Assembly: GCF_009741735.1 (NCBI RefSeq)
Contig: NZ_WHOH01000001.1
Location: forward strand, 1 to 64,000
Origin: Lentibacillus sp. JNUCC-1
GTDB taxonomy: Bacteria > Bacillota > Bacilli > Bacillales > Amphibacillaceae
DNA: 64,000 nucleotides
Direction of reading: 5' to 3'
A program made the translations under genes and the position numbers. Below, one piece after another: positions 30,188 through 40,346 of this stretch; the stretch's first letter is position 1; each line of letters begins with the position of its first letter. Under the pieces are notes generated by a model. It did no database searches and was not told the DNA's origin. It worked only from the letters and a program-made list of their open reading frames with translations.

Positions 30188-30924
30188 TCAATGCTTCACG
30201 GTGCCGCGGGTTCCCCACAGACTTGCAGCTGCGCGTACATCTTCATTCATTTGCGCAGATAAAGCAAGCATGGGGACTTTGTTACTGAACTGCCGTTTAA
30301 ACATCAGCATTTGATCGATAGATCGTTCCAGATATGGCTCAATCAGCTGCTTATGTCCATCCACTTCTGTTTCTGTATACAAATGATGAATCCAGCCTTT
30401 TTCCAGTAATGCAGGGGCATTGTAAATGTTCGCTTCCACAAGCCAGCGGAAAGCAAAATTCGGGTGTACTTTTTCATACAGCAACGTACCGCCTCCCCAA
30501 CCCGGGCTATCCCAAGACTGGATTGCACAAATCCAAAATCAGCGGTATTTTTTGCAATTCGAAAATCACATGCCGTGGCCAATTCACAACCGCCTCCAAG
30601 CGCATGGCCATTTAGTACAGCGATTGTCGGTACAGGAAACGAAGCCAATTCATATAAAACTTCTTTCATAGGATATAACATCGAAAAAGCTTCGTCAGGG
30701 CTCAAATCACTATGCAAATCAATTAAATCTCCCCCAGCACAAAACATATCATTGCCTGTATTCGTTATCACGAGGCACTTCATTGCATCTTGTTTTGCCT
30801 GAAGAAGGATTTTCTTCAATGCCACTGCCATTTCATTCGATATTGCATTTCGTTTTTCAGGACGATTAAGTTTAATTAAGCCATATTCTCCATTGAATAA
30901 TTCATATTGCACTGTATGTTCCAT
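30188..30924 (-). CDS. Enoyl-CoA hydratase/isomerase family protein, frameshifted
   Basis: Crotonase-fold enzyme, about 245 aa when restored. The N-terminal part (30343-30924) contains NRPEKRNAIS, the oxyanion-hole motifs MFCAGGDLIDL and LNGHALGGGCELATACDFRIA; the rest is in another frame (30188-30484). Adding one C to the three-C run (plus-strand G run 30504-30506) gives LGIAPGWGGGTLLYEKV, the usual crotonase continuation. Substrate unknown. It lies between ylbO and rpmF, where B. subtilis has no such gene. Confidence 0.88.
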
Positions 30925-31005
30925 CTATATCCTCCATTTATAGTCAGCGTATACCCTTTACTATACCACAACTCACAATAAAAGAGGTATTTGAGTTTGA
31001 AAGAC

Positions 31006-31040
31006 AAAAACAGGTCATCCCTAGGGATGACCTGTTTTTA
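31006..31040 (-). terminator. Intrinsic terminator after rpmF
   Basis: Perfect palindrome AAAACAGGTCATCCC/GGGATGACCTGTTTT with further Ts on the minus strand, 13 bases past the rpmF stop. Confidence 0.9.
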
Positions 31041-31052
31041 CATGCTTGTATA

Positions 31053-31226
31053 TTAATCGTTAACAACTTCTTTGCCGTCATAATGTCCGCATGATTTGCA
31101 CACATGATGTGATTTGGTGAGTTCACCACAGTTAGGGCATTCCACCATGTTTGGCACATGCAGCTTTTTATGAGTACGACGTTGATTTTTAACCTTTTTT
31201 GAGGTTCTTCTCTTTGGTACTGCCAT
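31053..31226 (-). CDS. rpmF: 50S ribosomal protein L32, zinc-ribbon form
   Basis: 57 aa, beginning [20 protein letters not shown] and containing two cysteine pairs (CPNC and CKSC) of the zinc-binding C+ form of L32. ATG at 31226 with GGAGGTG ahead. It is downstream of the YceD/YlbN gene, the conserved pairing in most bacteria. Cysteines intact, so the protein needs zinc; a zinc-free paralogue may exist elsewhere. Confidence 0.97.
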   Translation of the reverse strand: MAVPKRRTSKKVKNQRRTHKKLHVPNMVECPNCGELTKSHHVCKSCGHYDGKEVVND

Positions 31227-31262
31227 GACTTACACCTCCTTGACTACAGCGTATGGGTTAGC

Positions 31263-31787
31263 TTATTCGGACTTGTCCTTGAAATAGGATTCAAGTTTTT
31301 GCAGACGGGGATCAACAGTGTCTTCTTGTTGTTCTTCTGCAACAAATGCCCATCCTTCCCCTTCAACAGGCACATTATCCTGTGAATTCGCCTGATCGGA
31401 AAAGACTCGGAAAGGCACGTTCAATAAAATGTGCTCCTTTATATAAGGAGTCAGATCCAATGTTTCGCCCTCTACAGGATGAATCTCATTTTCTTCATCT
31501 TCATCACTGAAGTATTCGGAAGTTGAAAACACCTCATGGGCTCCAATATCAAACGAATAATTGACGTCTGTCAATGTTCGTGCACATGGTAAAATCATAT
31601 CCCCTATTAGATTAAATGAAAAGATAATTTGCTCACCATGGTACTCACAAAACCCTTTGACTCTGACAGGTTCAATTTCTCTGATATCATTATTCATCGA
31701 CTGCAGTTCTGAAACATCTACTAACTGATCAAATGTCATCGGTTCTTTAAAAGCTTTTTTCCTAATTTGACCCAATGTAAATTTCAT
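31263..31787 (-). CDS. ylbN: YceD/DUF177 family protein (YlbN)
   Basis: 174 aa from ATG at 31787, with TGAGGTG before it. The family signature (CARTLTDVNYSFD) and the conserved partner rpmF identify it. In E. coli and plants YceD/DUF177 proteins act in 23S rRNA maturation. The two cysteines and the acidic middle (DEDEENE) are visible. Co-transcribed with rpmF. Confidence 0.92.
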   Translation of the reverse strand: MKFTLGQIRKKAFKEPMTFDQLVDVSELQSMNNDIREIEPVRVKGFCEYHGEQIIFSFNLIGDMILPCARTLTDVNYSFDIGAHEVFSTSEYFSDEDEENEIHPVEGETLDLTPYIKEHILLNVPFRVFSDQANSQDNVPVEGEGWAFVAEEQQEDTVDPRLQKLESYFKDKSE

Positions 31788-31996
31788 TTCGATCACCTCA
31801 GGCACAAAGGTTATTTTAAATTGTATTCCGTGTTTTGTCAACATATTTTCTTTACATCATTGAACAAAACCAAAAGCTTATCATGCTCTTCTCTTCATCA
31901 TACGCAATTTAAATTCAATTATCCAATGAAGCACCGTGTGGACAAGCACAAAATTTGATACAATAGCACCAATAGCCACTATTAGGAGCTGATGTT

Positions 31997-33214
31997 ATGA
32001 AAACTTGCGGCCTGGTTGTCGAATATAATCCCTTTCACAATGGGCATGTCCACCATATAAATCAATCGCGTCAGACATCGGAGGCGGACTGTATAATCGC
32101 AGTGATGAGCGGATCCTTCCTGCAAAGAGGTGAGCCGGCTATAATTGACAAATTCCATCGGGCGAAAGCTGCTTTGCTGTCCGGCGCGGATATTATTCTG
32201 GAATTGCCTTATGTATATGCCGTACAGGGAAGCAACTTTTTCGCTGACGGCGCTGTCCGTGTATTGAATGAAATTGGTGTGGATAGCATTTGTTTCGGGA
32301 GCGAGTCAGGTGATATTTCCCGCTTTCTGTACGCGTACCACCAATTGGAAGCGCATCAAAATGTGTTTAGTAAGACCCTCACAGCCGGTTTGGACGAGGG
32401 GCTGTCGTATCCTTCAGCCAGTAAATACGCCTATTTGGCTGCTGGTATAGACCCTTCCAAACTGGATCTTTCAAAGCCAAACAATATACTTGGCTTTAGT
32501 TATGTGAAATCCATCATGGCGCTTAACAATGGCATTCGTCCATTGACGATTAAAAGAATTAAGAATGATTATCATGATGCAGATATCCGTCATGCTATTG
32601 CCAGTGCAACGAGCATAAGACAAGAACTTCTTAAACACGAGCATATATCAGACGCTGTGCAACATGCTTTACCAGATGCGATGTATGAAATGTTGCTTGA
32701 TTATCAGATGAAAACCAACATATGGCATACATGGGAACACTATTTTCCTTATCTGAAATATAAAGTCATAACTATGAGTCCTATGGAGCTGGCAGAAATT
32801 CAAGGTGTGGATGAAGGGCTCGAGCATCGTATAAAGAAAACTGCCAAAACAGCTGTTTCATTCAACGATTGGGTTGCTCGGATCAAAACAAAACGCTACA
32901 CTTGGACAAGATTGCAGCGCATGTTTGTTCATATATTAACGGGAACAAAGAAAAAAACAGCAGCACGATTCCTTCAAGACACGCAAGCCCCATACGTACG
33001 TTTGCTTGGCATGACCCCGACCGGACGTACATATTTAAGTAAGCAGAAAAAAAAGATGAGCATACCGCTCATCTCCAGAATGCCTGATTTAAACCATGAG
33101 ATGTTGGATATTGAGGAAAGGGCTCAGGATGTTTATTATAGTATACTGGAACCTAACGTACATACAGCGTTATTTCAACAAGAATTAAAAGGACCAATTA
33201 TGGTCGACCCTTAA
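31997..33214 (+). CDS. tmcAL: tRNA(Met) cytidine acetate ligase TmcAL
   Basis: 405 aa. A nucleotidyltransferase-like N-terminus with VVEYNPFHNGHVHHI (HIGH-type motif) and SGSFLQRGEPAIIDKFHRA characterises TmcAL (formerly YlbM). It activates acetate with ATP to make N4-acetylcytidine at the wobble base of elongator tRNA-Met. ATG with TAGGAG upstream. Its stop is 4 bases from the convergent sepM stop, without a hairpin between them. Confidence 0.94.
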   Translation: MKTCGLVVEYNPFHNGHVHHINQSRQTSEADCIIAVMSGSFLQRGEPAIIDKFHRAKAALLSGADIILELPYVYAVQGSNFFADGAVRVLNEIGVDSICFGSESGDISRFLYAYHQLEAHQNVFSKTLTAGLDEGLSYPSASKYAYLAAGIDPSKLDLSKPNNILGFSYVKSIMALNNGIRPLTIKRIKNDYHDADIRHAIASATSIRQELLKHEHISDAVQHALPDAMYEMLLDYQMKTNIWHTWEHYFPYLKYKVITMSPMELAEIQGVDEGLEHRIKKTAKTAVSFNDWVARIKTKRYTWTRLQRMFVHILTGTKKKTAARFLQDTQAPYVRLLGMTPTGRTYLSKQKKKMSIPLISRMPDLNHEMLDIEERAQDVYYSILEPNVHTALFQQELKGPIMVDP

Positions 33215-33218
33215 AATG

Positions 33219-34247
33219 TCAAGACGCCGGTTTTAATTGCTGAATATAATCAAGAGCTTCATCGAACGTATCAATTGGGATAATCTTCATATCCGTGCCG
33301 ATTTCTTCTGCCGTTTTCAAAGCTGTTTGGTAGTTGGAATCGGAGGCTCCTTCTTCATTAGGTGCAAAAAAGAAGTCACACCCTTCACGATCTGCAGCCA
33401 CCACTTTCTTATCGATTCCGCCTATGCGTCCGACATTGCCGTCATAACCAATCTGCCCCGTCCCTGCAATTTGATAGCCTTTCGTCAAATCTTCTTCAGT
33501 GAGCTGATCATATATCTCAAGAGAGAACATAAGACCGGCACTCGGTCCTCCGATACGTCCGCTTGAAAAGTTCACTTCAGGATCAACCTCGACCTTCCTA
33601 TCTGTTACAAGACCGACACCAATTCCAATTTTACCGTCATCCCGGTCCGGATACTCAATCAATTCAATTGACTTCGTATGTTCTTCCCCTTCACGATCAA
33701 TCACGAGTTTAATCTCTTCACCTGCTTCCATTGTATCCACAACATCAATCATATCCTGTGCCTGAGAAACATTCGCACCGTTAATTTTTACAATTTGGTC
33801 GCCTGATTTAAGAGCGCCCTCTGCTGGCATTTTTTCAAATACCTGAGCTACGTAAACGCCGTCATATTGAATATTTATATCTGCTTTAGCTGCCTGATAA
33901 GCCACTACCGTAGATGCTTCCTGGGAATTTTCCATCATTTCGAGCTGAGCATGCATATATTCTTTTCTCGTAACATCTTCCGGAAAGACCGTATTAATAT
34001 CTCTAATTTCATGATGGGGCAATATAGAGGACCATAAATATTGAATCGGCGTCGCCTGTCCGCCGCTTACGGTTACGAGATGCATATCCCCTTCACTTTG
34101 ATAGCCTCCTTCAACTGCTACAATCGGATTCAACGCATCTGCTCCACCTGGCTTATATATGTAATAAGGCAATTTGTAATTTGCTAGAAAAAAAGCAAGC
34201 ACAATGATGGCAACAAGTGCGATTAAATGCCGTTTGGTAAATTTCAT
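33219..34247 (-). CDS. ylbL: Membrane-bound PDZ/Lon-type serine protease (SepM/YlbL family)
   Basis: 342 aa from ATG at 34247 (GGGGAC ahead). One membrane helix, a PDZ domain (about 120-200) and a Lon-type proteolytic domain with catalytic Ser in RIGGPSAGLMFSLEI and Lys in GGIDKKVVAAD. Streptococcal SepM trims competence peptide; Bacillus YlbL degrades the SOS division inhibitor YneA. Which substrate applies here is unknown. Confidence 0.92.
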   Translation of the reverse strand: MKFTKRHLIALVAIIVLAFFLANYKLPYYIYKPGGADALNPIVAVEGGYQSEGDMHLVTVSGGQATPIQYLWSSILPHHEIRDINTVFPEDVTRKEYMHAQLEMMENSQEASTVVAYQAAKADINIQYDGVYVAQVFEKMPAEGALKSGDQIVKINGANVSQAQDMIDVVDTMEAGEEIKLVIDREGEEHTKSIELIEYPDRDDGKIGIGVGLVTDRKVEVDPEVNFSSGRIGGPSAGLMFSLEIYDQLTEEDLTKGYQIAGTGQIGYDGNVGRIGGIDKKVVAADREGCDFFFAPNEEGASDSNYQTALKTAEEIGTDMKIIPIDTFDEALDYIQQLKPAS

Positions 34248-34400
34248 GATGAGTCCCCTTCCTGATTTATTAATAACTACCATTCATATTTATGCACACT
34301 CATAGCGTATATTGTTAAAGACTTGTACGTGCAACACTATTTTACACGCAGATAAAACAACATGTACAGCGTGAGCTGAGTTTATTGGAGGGCCGATCGG

Positions 34401-35606
34401 TTGAGACAAATAATGATGACTCTATTGCTAGCTTCCCTTGCCGTTGGACTTGCCCTGGCTTTAATTACATTTCCTGAACAATCGCTGGACGCAAGTGTCC
34501 GAGGCTTAAACATGTGGTGGGAAGTGGTTTTCCCCTCACTTCTACCCTTTTTTATCGCAGCTGAACTGCTGATCGGTTTTGGTGTGGTTCAATTTATAGG
34601 GCTTCTATTTGAGCCTGTTATGCGCCCTCTTTTTAACGTCCCTGGCGCAGGAAGCTTTGCCTGGTTTATGGGAATGGCCAGTGGTTACCCATCTGGAGCA
34701 AAGATTTCTGCCAGACTCCGTGAAGAAAATCAATTAACGAAAGTAGAAGCAGAGCGGCTTGTATCGTTTACAAATGCTTCAAGCCCATTGTTTGTTTTCG
34801 GTGCTGTCGCTGTTGGTTTTTTTCATGATGCCCGCTTAGGGCTTTTACTTGCTCTTGCCCATTATGCCGGGAATACGCTTGTGGGCCTTAGTATGCGCTT
34901 CTATAAACGGCGTAATACCCACACAAAACCAACTGAACAAAAGGCTGCAGTAAGTATCAAAAAAGCGTTTCAGAGCATGCATCGTACCCGATTGAATGAT
35001 CCGAGACCGCTCGGGGAAGTTATCGGAGACGCCGTTTTGAACGCGATTCAAACACTTGTAATGGTCGGTGGTTTCATTATTCTTTTTTCTGTTCTGACAA
35101 AATTGCTACACATTATCGGCATTTCTACAGCTGTCGGTAGTCTTATACAGTATTTTTTCCTAATGATTAAACTAGCCCCAGAACTATCAGTTCCTTTTAT
35201 ATCCGGATTATTTGAAATCACACTTGGTGCTCAACTGATTTCACAGTTATCGATCGATTCGTTGCTGCAGAAAATGGTGATCGTTAGCTTCATCTTGGGA
35301 TTTAACGGTTTTTCTGTACAGGCACAAGTCGCCAGTATTCTGGCTAAGACAGATATCAGCTTTAAACCATACTTTTTTGCCAGAATACTGCACGGCATGT
35401 TGGCAGCACTTTTAACAATATTACTGTACAAACCCGTTTATTTAAATCGGTACCCTGCTGATGAAGCGGTAACGACTGTGGGTCAGGACTTCAATACATC
35501 CCTTTCTGCTGACATCCTAAACGTTTTAAGTGAATATGGACCTTTTTTGACCATTGCCAGCCTCGGTATTGCTGTTTTAATTCTTATTAACAAAAAGAAT
35601 CAATAA
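34401..35606 (+). CDS. ylbJ: Sporulation integral membrane protein YlbJ
   Basis: 401 aa, about ten membrane segments with two nucleoside-recognition (Gate) domains, as in SpoIIIM-like and SpmA proteins. The conserved GMASGYPSGAKISARLRE and FTNASSPLFVFG are YlbJ signatures. In B. subtilis it is sigma E controlled and needed for full spore heat resistance. TTG start with GGAGG 8 bases upstream. Divergent to sepM. Confidence 0.92.
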   Translation: MRQIMMTLLLASLAVGLALALITFPEQSLDASVRGLNMWWEVVFPSLLPFFIAAELLIGFGVVQFIGLLFEPVMRPLFNVPGAGSFAWFMGMASGYPSGAKISARLREENQLTKVEAERLVSFTNASSPLFVFGAVAVGFFHDARLGLLLALAHYAGNTLVGLSMRFYKRRNTHTKPTEQKAAVSIKKAFQSMHRTRLNDPRPLGEVIGDAVLNAIQTLVMVGGFIILFSVLTKLLHIIGISTAVGSLIQYFFLMIKLAPELSVPFISGLFEITLGAQLISQLSIDSLLQKMVIVSFILGFNGFSVQAQVASILAKTDISFKPYFFARILHGMLAALLTILLYKPVYLNRYPADEAVTTVGQDFNTSLSADILNVLSEYGPFLTIASLGIAVLILINKKNQ

Positions 35607-35608
35607 TA

Positions 35609-36678
<1,070 letters not shown>

Positions 36679-36825
36679 GTCTCACACCTCAGTTATTAAT
36701 CTTGATTATCGTACCACAAAACACGCTACAAATAAATTAGAGCTATGATATGTATAATATCGCAGCCTTTGTCAATAATAATATACTGAAACAGTCAAGA
36801 CATGCAATTTGGCTGTTTAGAATTC

Positions 36826-36943
36826 GGAAGATGCTTAGACTTCCCCCTAAGTATTTCTTCCGGTTTCTCCTCTCCCTTTGCTTTTTTGTTTTCCGGAAGA
36901 AAACAAAAAAGAGCCTGCAGATCTATGTCTGCAGGTTTTTTTA
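36826..36943 (+). ncRNA. roxS: Candidate RoxS/RsaE-like small regulatory RNA
   Basis: A plus-strand module: a hairpin CGGAAG...CTTCCG (36825-36862) with a C-rich loop (TTCCCCC), a single-stranded TTTCTCCTCTCCCTTTG (36864-36880), a long A/T hairpin, and the terminator CCTGCAGA/TCTGCAGG with seven Ts. A -10-like TAGAAT lies at 36818-36823. The C-rich segments would pair with Shine-Dalgarno regions, as in RsaE/RoxS. B. subtilis roxS lies in the ylbG-ylbH gap, the same place. The family call rests on architecture and synteny, not alignment. Confidence 0.65.
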
Positions 36944-36988
36944 TTGCTTAGGAAATGATAAAATATCCGAGCTGTTAATAAAGATTGT

Positions 36989-37113
36989 CAAGGGACCACG
37001 TCCAGCTCCAACGCCTACCCCATCGAGTCATAAGCAAGAACGCTACGTGCCAAAGATCGCCACTACGCGTTCTTGCTTATGATTTTCGGGGTGACCAGGG
37101 CGTTTCCGCTTTT
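36989..37113. repeat. Long palindromic intergenic repeat
   Basis: Arms CATAAGCAAGAACGC (37028-37043 area) and GCGTTCTTGCTTATG (37067-37082) are perfect complements, extended outward by CCCC/GGGG and AACGCC/GGCGTT blocks. The flanks (GGACCACGTCCAGCTCC and GGTGACCAGGGCG) resemble dispersed palindromes seen in Bacillaceae genomes. No coding potential. It stands between RoxS and the ylbG stop. Confidence 0.75.
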
Positions 37114-37117
37114 GTTC

Positions 37118-37390
37118 TTAAATGCCCATTTTATAGTCATATTCTTTTGCTTTGTCCACTTTAGCATTCTCATAATCGGTTTGAATAAATGGCTTATAAG
37201 ATCGATCAACTTTTGAAATAAAGGATTGTTTTAACAGCTTTTGTTCAACTGAATCAATCTGCTCCATATCAACGTATAATACCGCATACTTCATTTTTTT
37301 CGAAACATGAACCAGATGTCCAAAACGTTTAATGTATTTTGTGTTACGCATTTGCTGAAACCAGACAATTAAACCTTGTCTTTCTTTCAT
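37118..37390 (-). CDS. ylbG: DUF2129 family protein YlbG
   Basis: 90 aa. GLIVWFQQMRNTKYIKRFGHLVHVSKKMKYAVLYVD (split over residues 7-42) matches YlbG, a small protein conserved beside ylbF in Bacilli. No function is established. It follows ylbF closely on the same strand. Confidence 0.88.
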   Translation of the reverse strand: MKERQGLIVWFQQMRNTKYIKRFGHLVHVSKKMKYAVLYVDMEQIDSVEQKLLKQSFISKVDRSYKPFIQTDYENAKVDKAKEYDYKMGI

Positions 37391-37425
37391 GGAATCATTC
37401 CCACCATTTCTTTATACGATTCTAT

Positions 37426-37863
37426 TTAGGAAGCACAACCGCATTTTCCGCCGCTGCCACAGCCACAACCACTGTCAGTAAGTGCTGCACCATCCCTGGG
37501 TGCTTTGATATTAGCACTTGCACTGCCTGCAATCAGTTCACTTACGTCATCAAGCAAAGTCTGTAAATGACGTTCAGCAATTTTAAACGATGCAATAGAA
37601 TCATGCATATCCATAGCACGTTTAGCGGCGCGCACTTTTTTCATAATTTCATTATAATCCGGATGGTACCGACCAAAGCGCTGGATGTCATCGTAATCAT
37701 CCTTTAACTTATTGAAGTCGTATATATATTTTTGAGCCTGTTTATCTTCGTTCATTGCTATTCTAGCTTGCTCGTAAGCTTTCACAACGTCGGATTGGGT
37801 AATGATCTTGGCAAGCTTTTCACTGCAATCCAGAATATCTACATATTCCATCGTCGCAAACAT
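37426..37863 (-). CDS. ylbF: YlbF, RNase Y-associated Y-complex subunit
   Basis: 145 aa from ATG at 37863 (AGAGGTG ahead). An alpha-helical YlbF/YmcA domain precedes a cysteine-rich tail (GCGCGSGGKCGC), which ligates an iron-sulfur cluster in the YlbF-YmcA-YaaT complex. That complex modulates RNase Y maturation of operon mRNAs and affects competence, sporulation and biofilm. YmcA and YaaT are not in the window. Confidence 0.93.
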   Translation of the reverse strand: MFATMEYVDILDCSEKLAKIITQSDVVKAYEQARIAMNEDKQAQKYIYDFNKLKDDYDDIQRFGRYHPDYNEIMKKVRAAKRAMDMHDSIASFKIAERHLQTLLDDVSELIAGSASANIKAPRDGAALTDSGCGCGSGGKCGCAS

Positions 37864-37920
37864 GTCTATCACCTCTAAAAACATGTTATCATGTTAACGG
37901 CTGAAAGAAAAGCACAGAAC

Positions 37921-37943
37921 GCGGATTTACACTGTTAATCCGC
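37921..37943 (-). terminator. Weak hairpin after ylbE
   Basis: Minus-strand GCGGATT/AATCCGC with a nine-base loop, followed by GTTCTGTGCTTTTC. The T tract is interrupted, so termination is uncertain. Confidence 0.4.
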
Positions 37944-37958
37944 CCAATAAAGGACAGG

Positions 37959-38192
37959 CTATTCTCTCATCATAGAGGCCATTTGAATAAGCATGTGAAG
38001 CATATCCAGACGCTGGCCGGCTCTCTCCACCTGCTGAGGCCATGTTTTGCCATAGAAAACCTTCGCGGCTTTTTCAAGCTCTGCCATCTTTTCCGGTTCT
38101 CTTGTCAGTAACCGATACCATTCTGGATGACGTCGCACAAACAAATGAAGGTCAGGACGACTTTGCAAATATTGATGAGTGGCTTCCTGCAT
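37959..38192 (-). CDS. ylbE: YlbE-like small protein
   Basis: 77 aa. QEATHQYLQSRPDLHLFVRRHP and FYGKTWPQQVER are typical of the YlbE family of Bacilli. Function unknown. ATG at 38192 with GGAGG upstream. It follows ylbD by 13 bases and precedes ylbF, the usual order. Confidence 0.85.
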   Translation of the reverse strand: MQEATHQYLQSRPDLHLFVRRHPEWYRLLTREPEKMAELEKAAKVFYGKTWPQQVERAGQRLDMLHMLIQMASMMRE

Positions 38193-38205
38193 GTTTTAAC
38201 CTCCT

Positions 38206-38610
38206 TTAGTCCTTAAACCATTCAGGATGTTTGGAAGCATCTGGATCAACTGAGGCCTGTGGGTTTTTTGAACTCTGAAATTGACTGATTAATTCCTGGA
38301 TTGTTCCAATTGTTCCGCTTAATTGCTGAGCATGACCTTGTATTTTGTTAAGGTCAACCGTTTCGGAAAACTTTTTTAGTTGTTCAATCATTTCTGTTTG
38401 TTTTCGAGGCTCATTTTTATCATCCTGATTTGTTGGAGATTTAAAAGCATCCCAATATGGATCATCTTCACCAAGCAGAATCCACTTTTCATAATATGGT
38501 TGCCACGCATGACCGCTTCTTCTAATGGATTCAATTAGTTTTGGGTGTTGATTGATAAATGTTTTAAATGCCTGCACATCGGGGTGCAGATTCCTTTGAG
38601 ACACAATCAT
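38206..38610 (-). CDS. ylbD: YlbD family putative spore coat protein
   Basis: 134 aa from ATG at 38610 (AAAGGTGGGA ahead); GTG at 38616 is inside that site. Resembles YlbD: NLHPDVQAFKTFINQHPKLI and PYYEKWILLGEDDPYWDAF. B. subtilis YlbD is a coat-associated protein under sporulation control. The low-complexity end carries SKNPQASVDPDASKHPEWF. Confidence 0.82.
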   Translation of the reverse strand: MIVSQRNLHPDVQAFKTFINQHPKLIESIRRSGHAWQPYYEKWILLGEDDPYWDAFKSPTNQDDKNEPRKQTEMIEQLKKFSETVDLNKIQGHAQQLSGTIGTIQELISQFQSSKNPQASVDPDASKHPEWFKD

Positions 38611-38755
38611 TCCCACCTTTCTGTTCCTTTTTCCATTATAGTGTATGCTGAAGGTGTCCTATCTGTGTTAAGCGCATTCGCACCTAAATAATTGCATCTT
38701 GATTTATTTAGTATTATGATAAGCATGTGTAAAGAATTATAGAGGGGTGAAAAGG

Positions 38756-39124
38756 TTGAGACTTGAAAATCTTGGCATCGAAGATATGATTTTAAACATA
38801 AAAACACTGGACCAATTAATGGGAAATCATGCATTTATTCGTGCTGGACAGTGGGATTATGAACGTGTGACCTATGACTATAAAATAGGTTCAACAGAAA
38901 AGAACATTACATATTATATTCGTGTTCAAGGGTATGCAGTTGAAGGTGATGTCGATCGAAAGACAGCAATCATTCAACTCAAGACTCCATTACTCGGGAA
39001 ACATTATTATCCCCATGGTGTTGAATACGGGGAAGAAGAGAACTTCCCAGACAATCTGGTGGAACGAGCCAATAAAATATTGCAAGAGCTCAAAGCTGAA
39101 TTGGCAGACTACCAGGCTGAATAA
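38756..39124 (+). CDS. YugN-like family protein
   Basis: About 122 aa from TTG at 38756, 8 bases after GAGGGG; GTG at 38747 overlaps the ribosome site. The core AGQWDYERVTYDYKIG and PLLGKHYYPHGVEYGE resembles the YugN family. Function unknown. It stands alone on the plus strand between ylbD and the permease gene, with its own terminator. Confidence 0.75.
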   Translation: MRLENLGIEDMILNIKTLDQLMGNHAFIRAGQWDYERVTYDYKIGSTEKNITYYIRVQGYAVEGDVDRKTAIIQLKTPLLGKHYYPHGVEYGEEENFPDNLVERANKILQELKAELADYQAE

Positions 39125-39130
39125 ACTATT

Positions 39131-39173
39131 ATAAAACCAGCGCATCTTGTTTAAGTGCGCCGGTTTTATTTTT
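39131..39173 (+). terminator. Intrinsic terminator after YugN-like gene
   Basis: Stem AAAACC-GCGCA/TGCGC-GGTTTT with one mismatch each side and a TTATTTTT tail. Confidence 0.8.
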
Positions 39174-39287
39174 GGAGAAAATCTCATTTGATAATGTTGC
39201 AAATAATTAAGAAAAACATCTGTTCAAATAGCCTATTTAATGCTATATTTCTATGTAGATACATAGTGAAAGGAGACTCACGTCAAC

Positions 39288-40346
39288 TTGTTCCGTTTTC
39301 TCACAAAACGCCAATGGACCATCATATTACTTTTAGTTGTTACCGTTTTGACGCTTTACTTCATCCTGCCCATCTCCGTCCCGCTCGTTCTTGCCTTTAT
39401 AACTGCTCTTATTCTAAACCCGGTTATAAGAATGCTTCAAAAGGCTTTAAAAGCCAGTCGGAAAATGGCTGTTCTGATTGTGTTCCTTCTTTTTGTTCTT
39501 GTTCTCGGCTTACTGGGCACTTTTTTTGTGACAAAGGCAATTTCACAGGTTGTAACTTTTGTTGAAGAAGTTCCAGCTTACTTTAACGAACTCACGGTAG
39601 TGTATGACGAATGGGAGGCCCGTTTTGAGTCCTATGCTCAAAACCTGCCATCGGAATTTGTTCAACAGGTATCCACCAGTTTTGAAGAAAACGTTACCTC
39701 CCTCAGTCAGACAGCAAAGGAAAAAATAACGATTGATTCAATTGCTCAGGTGTTTACGAGTATTCCAAATTACTTAATAGCATTTCTTGTTTATTTAATT
39801 GCTCTGTTCTTATTTATGCTGGAACTCCCAATTTTAAAAGCTAAAGCATATAATCTGATGACAGATGCAACTAAAGAGAAAGTTTCATTCATGAGTAACC
39901 GCCTGGCAACGGTTATACTTGGATTTTTAAAAGCTCAATTTTTTGTAAGCATTTTTATTTTTTTAATCTCCCTAATCGGTCTCTTGTTCATTGCGCCTAA
40001 GGTGGCATTTTTAATGTCGCTGATCATTTGGGCGGTAGACATGATTCCAATCATTGGCTCCATCATTATTCTCGGGCCATGGGCGATATTTATGTTCTTG
40101 TCAGGGGATATAGAAATGGGTGTCCAGCTCTCTATTCTGACCATCATATTGCTTGGAGTGAGGCGGACAGTTGAACCAAAAGTTATGGGCCAGCAGATTG
40201 GCTTATCTCCTTTGGCTACATTAATTGCCATGTTTCTCGGTCTGAAATTAATCGGCCTTTTCGGCTTTATACTTGGACCGCTTCTTGTCATCGCGTTTAC
40301 CTCAGCCAGAGAAGCTGGTATTATTAAGTGGAACATTAAGATTTAA
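39288..40346 (+). CDS. AI-2E family / YtvI-like sporulation permease
   Basis: 352 aa with about eight membrane segments. The C-terminal block PKVMGQQIGLSPLATLIAMFLG is a hallmark of the AI-2E/YtvI family, as is DMIPIIGSIIILGPWA. Bacillus YtvI is a sporulation membrane protein, whereas other family members export autoinducer-2 or sodium. TTG start; AAAGGAG is a long 12 bases away, so expression may be weak. Confidence 0.85.
   Translation: MFRFLTKRQWTIILLLVVTVLTLYFILPISVPLVLAFITALILNPVIRMLQKALKASRKMAVLIVFLLFVLVLGLLGTFFVTKAISQVVTFVEEVPAYFNELTVVYDEWEARFESYAQNLPSEFVQQVSTSFEENVTSLSQTAKEKITIDSIAQVFTSIPNYLIAFLVYLIALFLFMLELPILKAKAYNLMTDATKEKVSFMSNRLATVILGFLKAQFFVSIFIFLISLIGLLFIAPKVAFLMSLIIWAVDMIPIIGSIIILGPWAIFMFLSGDIEMGVQLSILTIILLGVRRTVEPKVMGQQIGLSPLATLIAMFLGLKLIGLFGFILGPLLVIAFTSAREAGIIKWNIKI

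Noticed and set aside
36750..37082. 110-codon plus-strand frame in the ylbG-rsmD gap
   Set aside because: It runs through the candidate sRNA terminator and the palindromic repeat, without a ribosome site; the structured RNA explains the region better.
37339..37566. Plus-strand cysteine-rich open frame over ylbF
   Set aside because: It is the complement of the Cys/Gly tail of ylbF and has no ribosome site.
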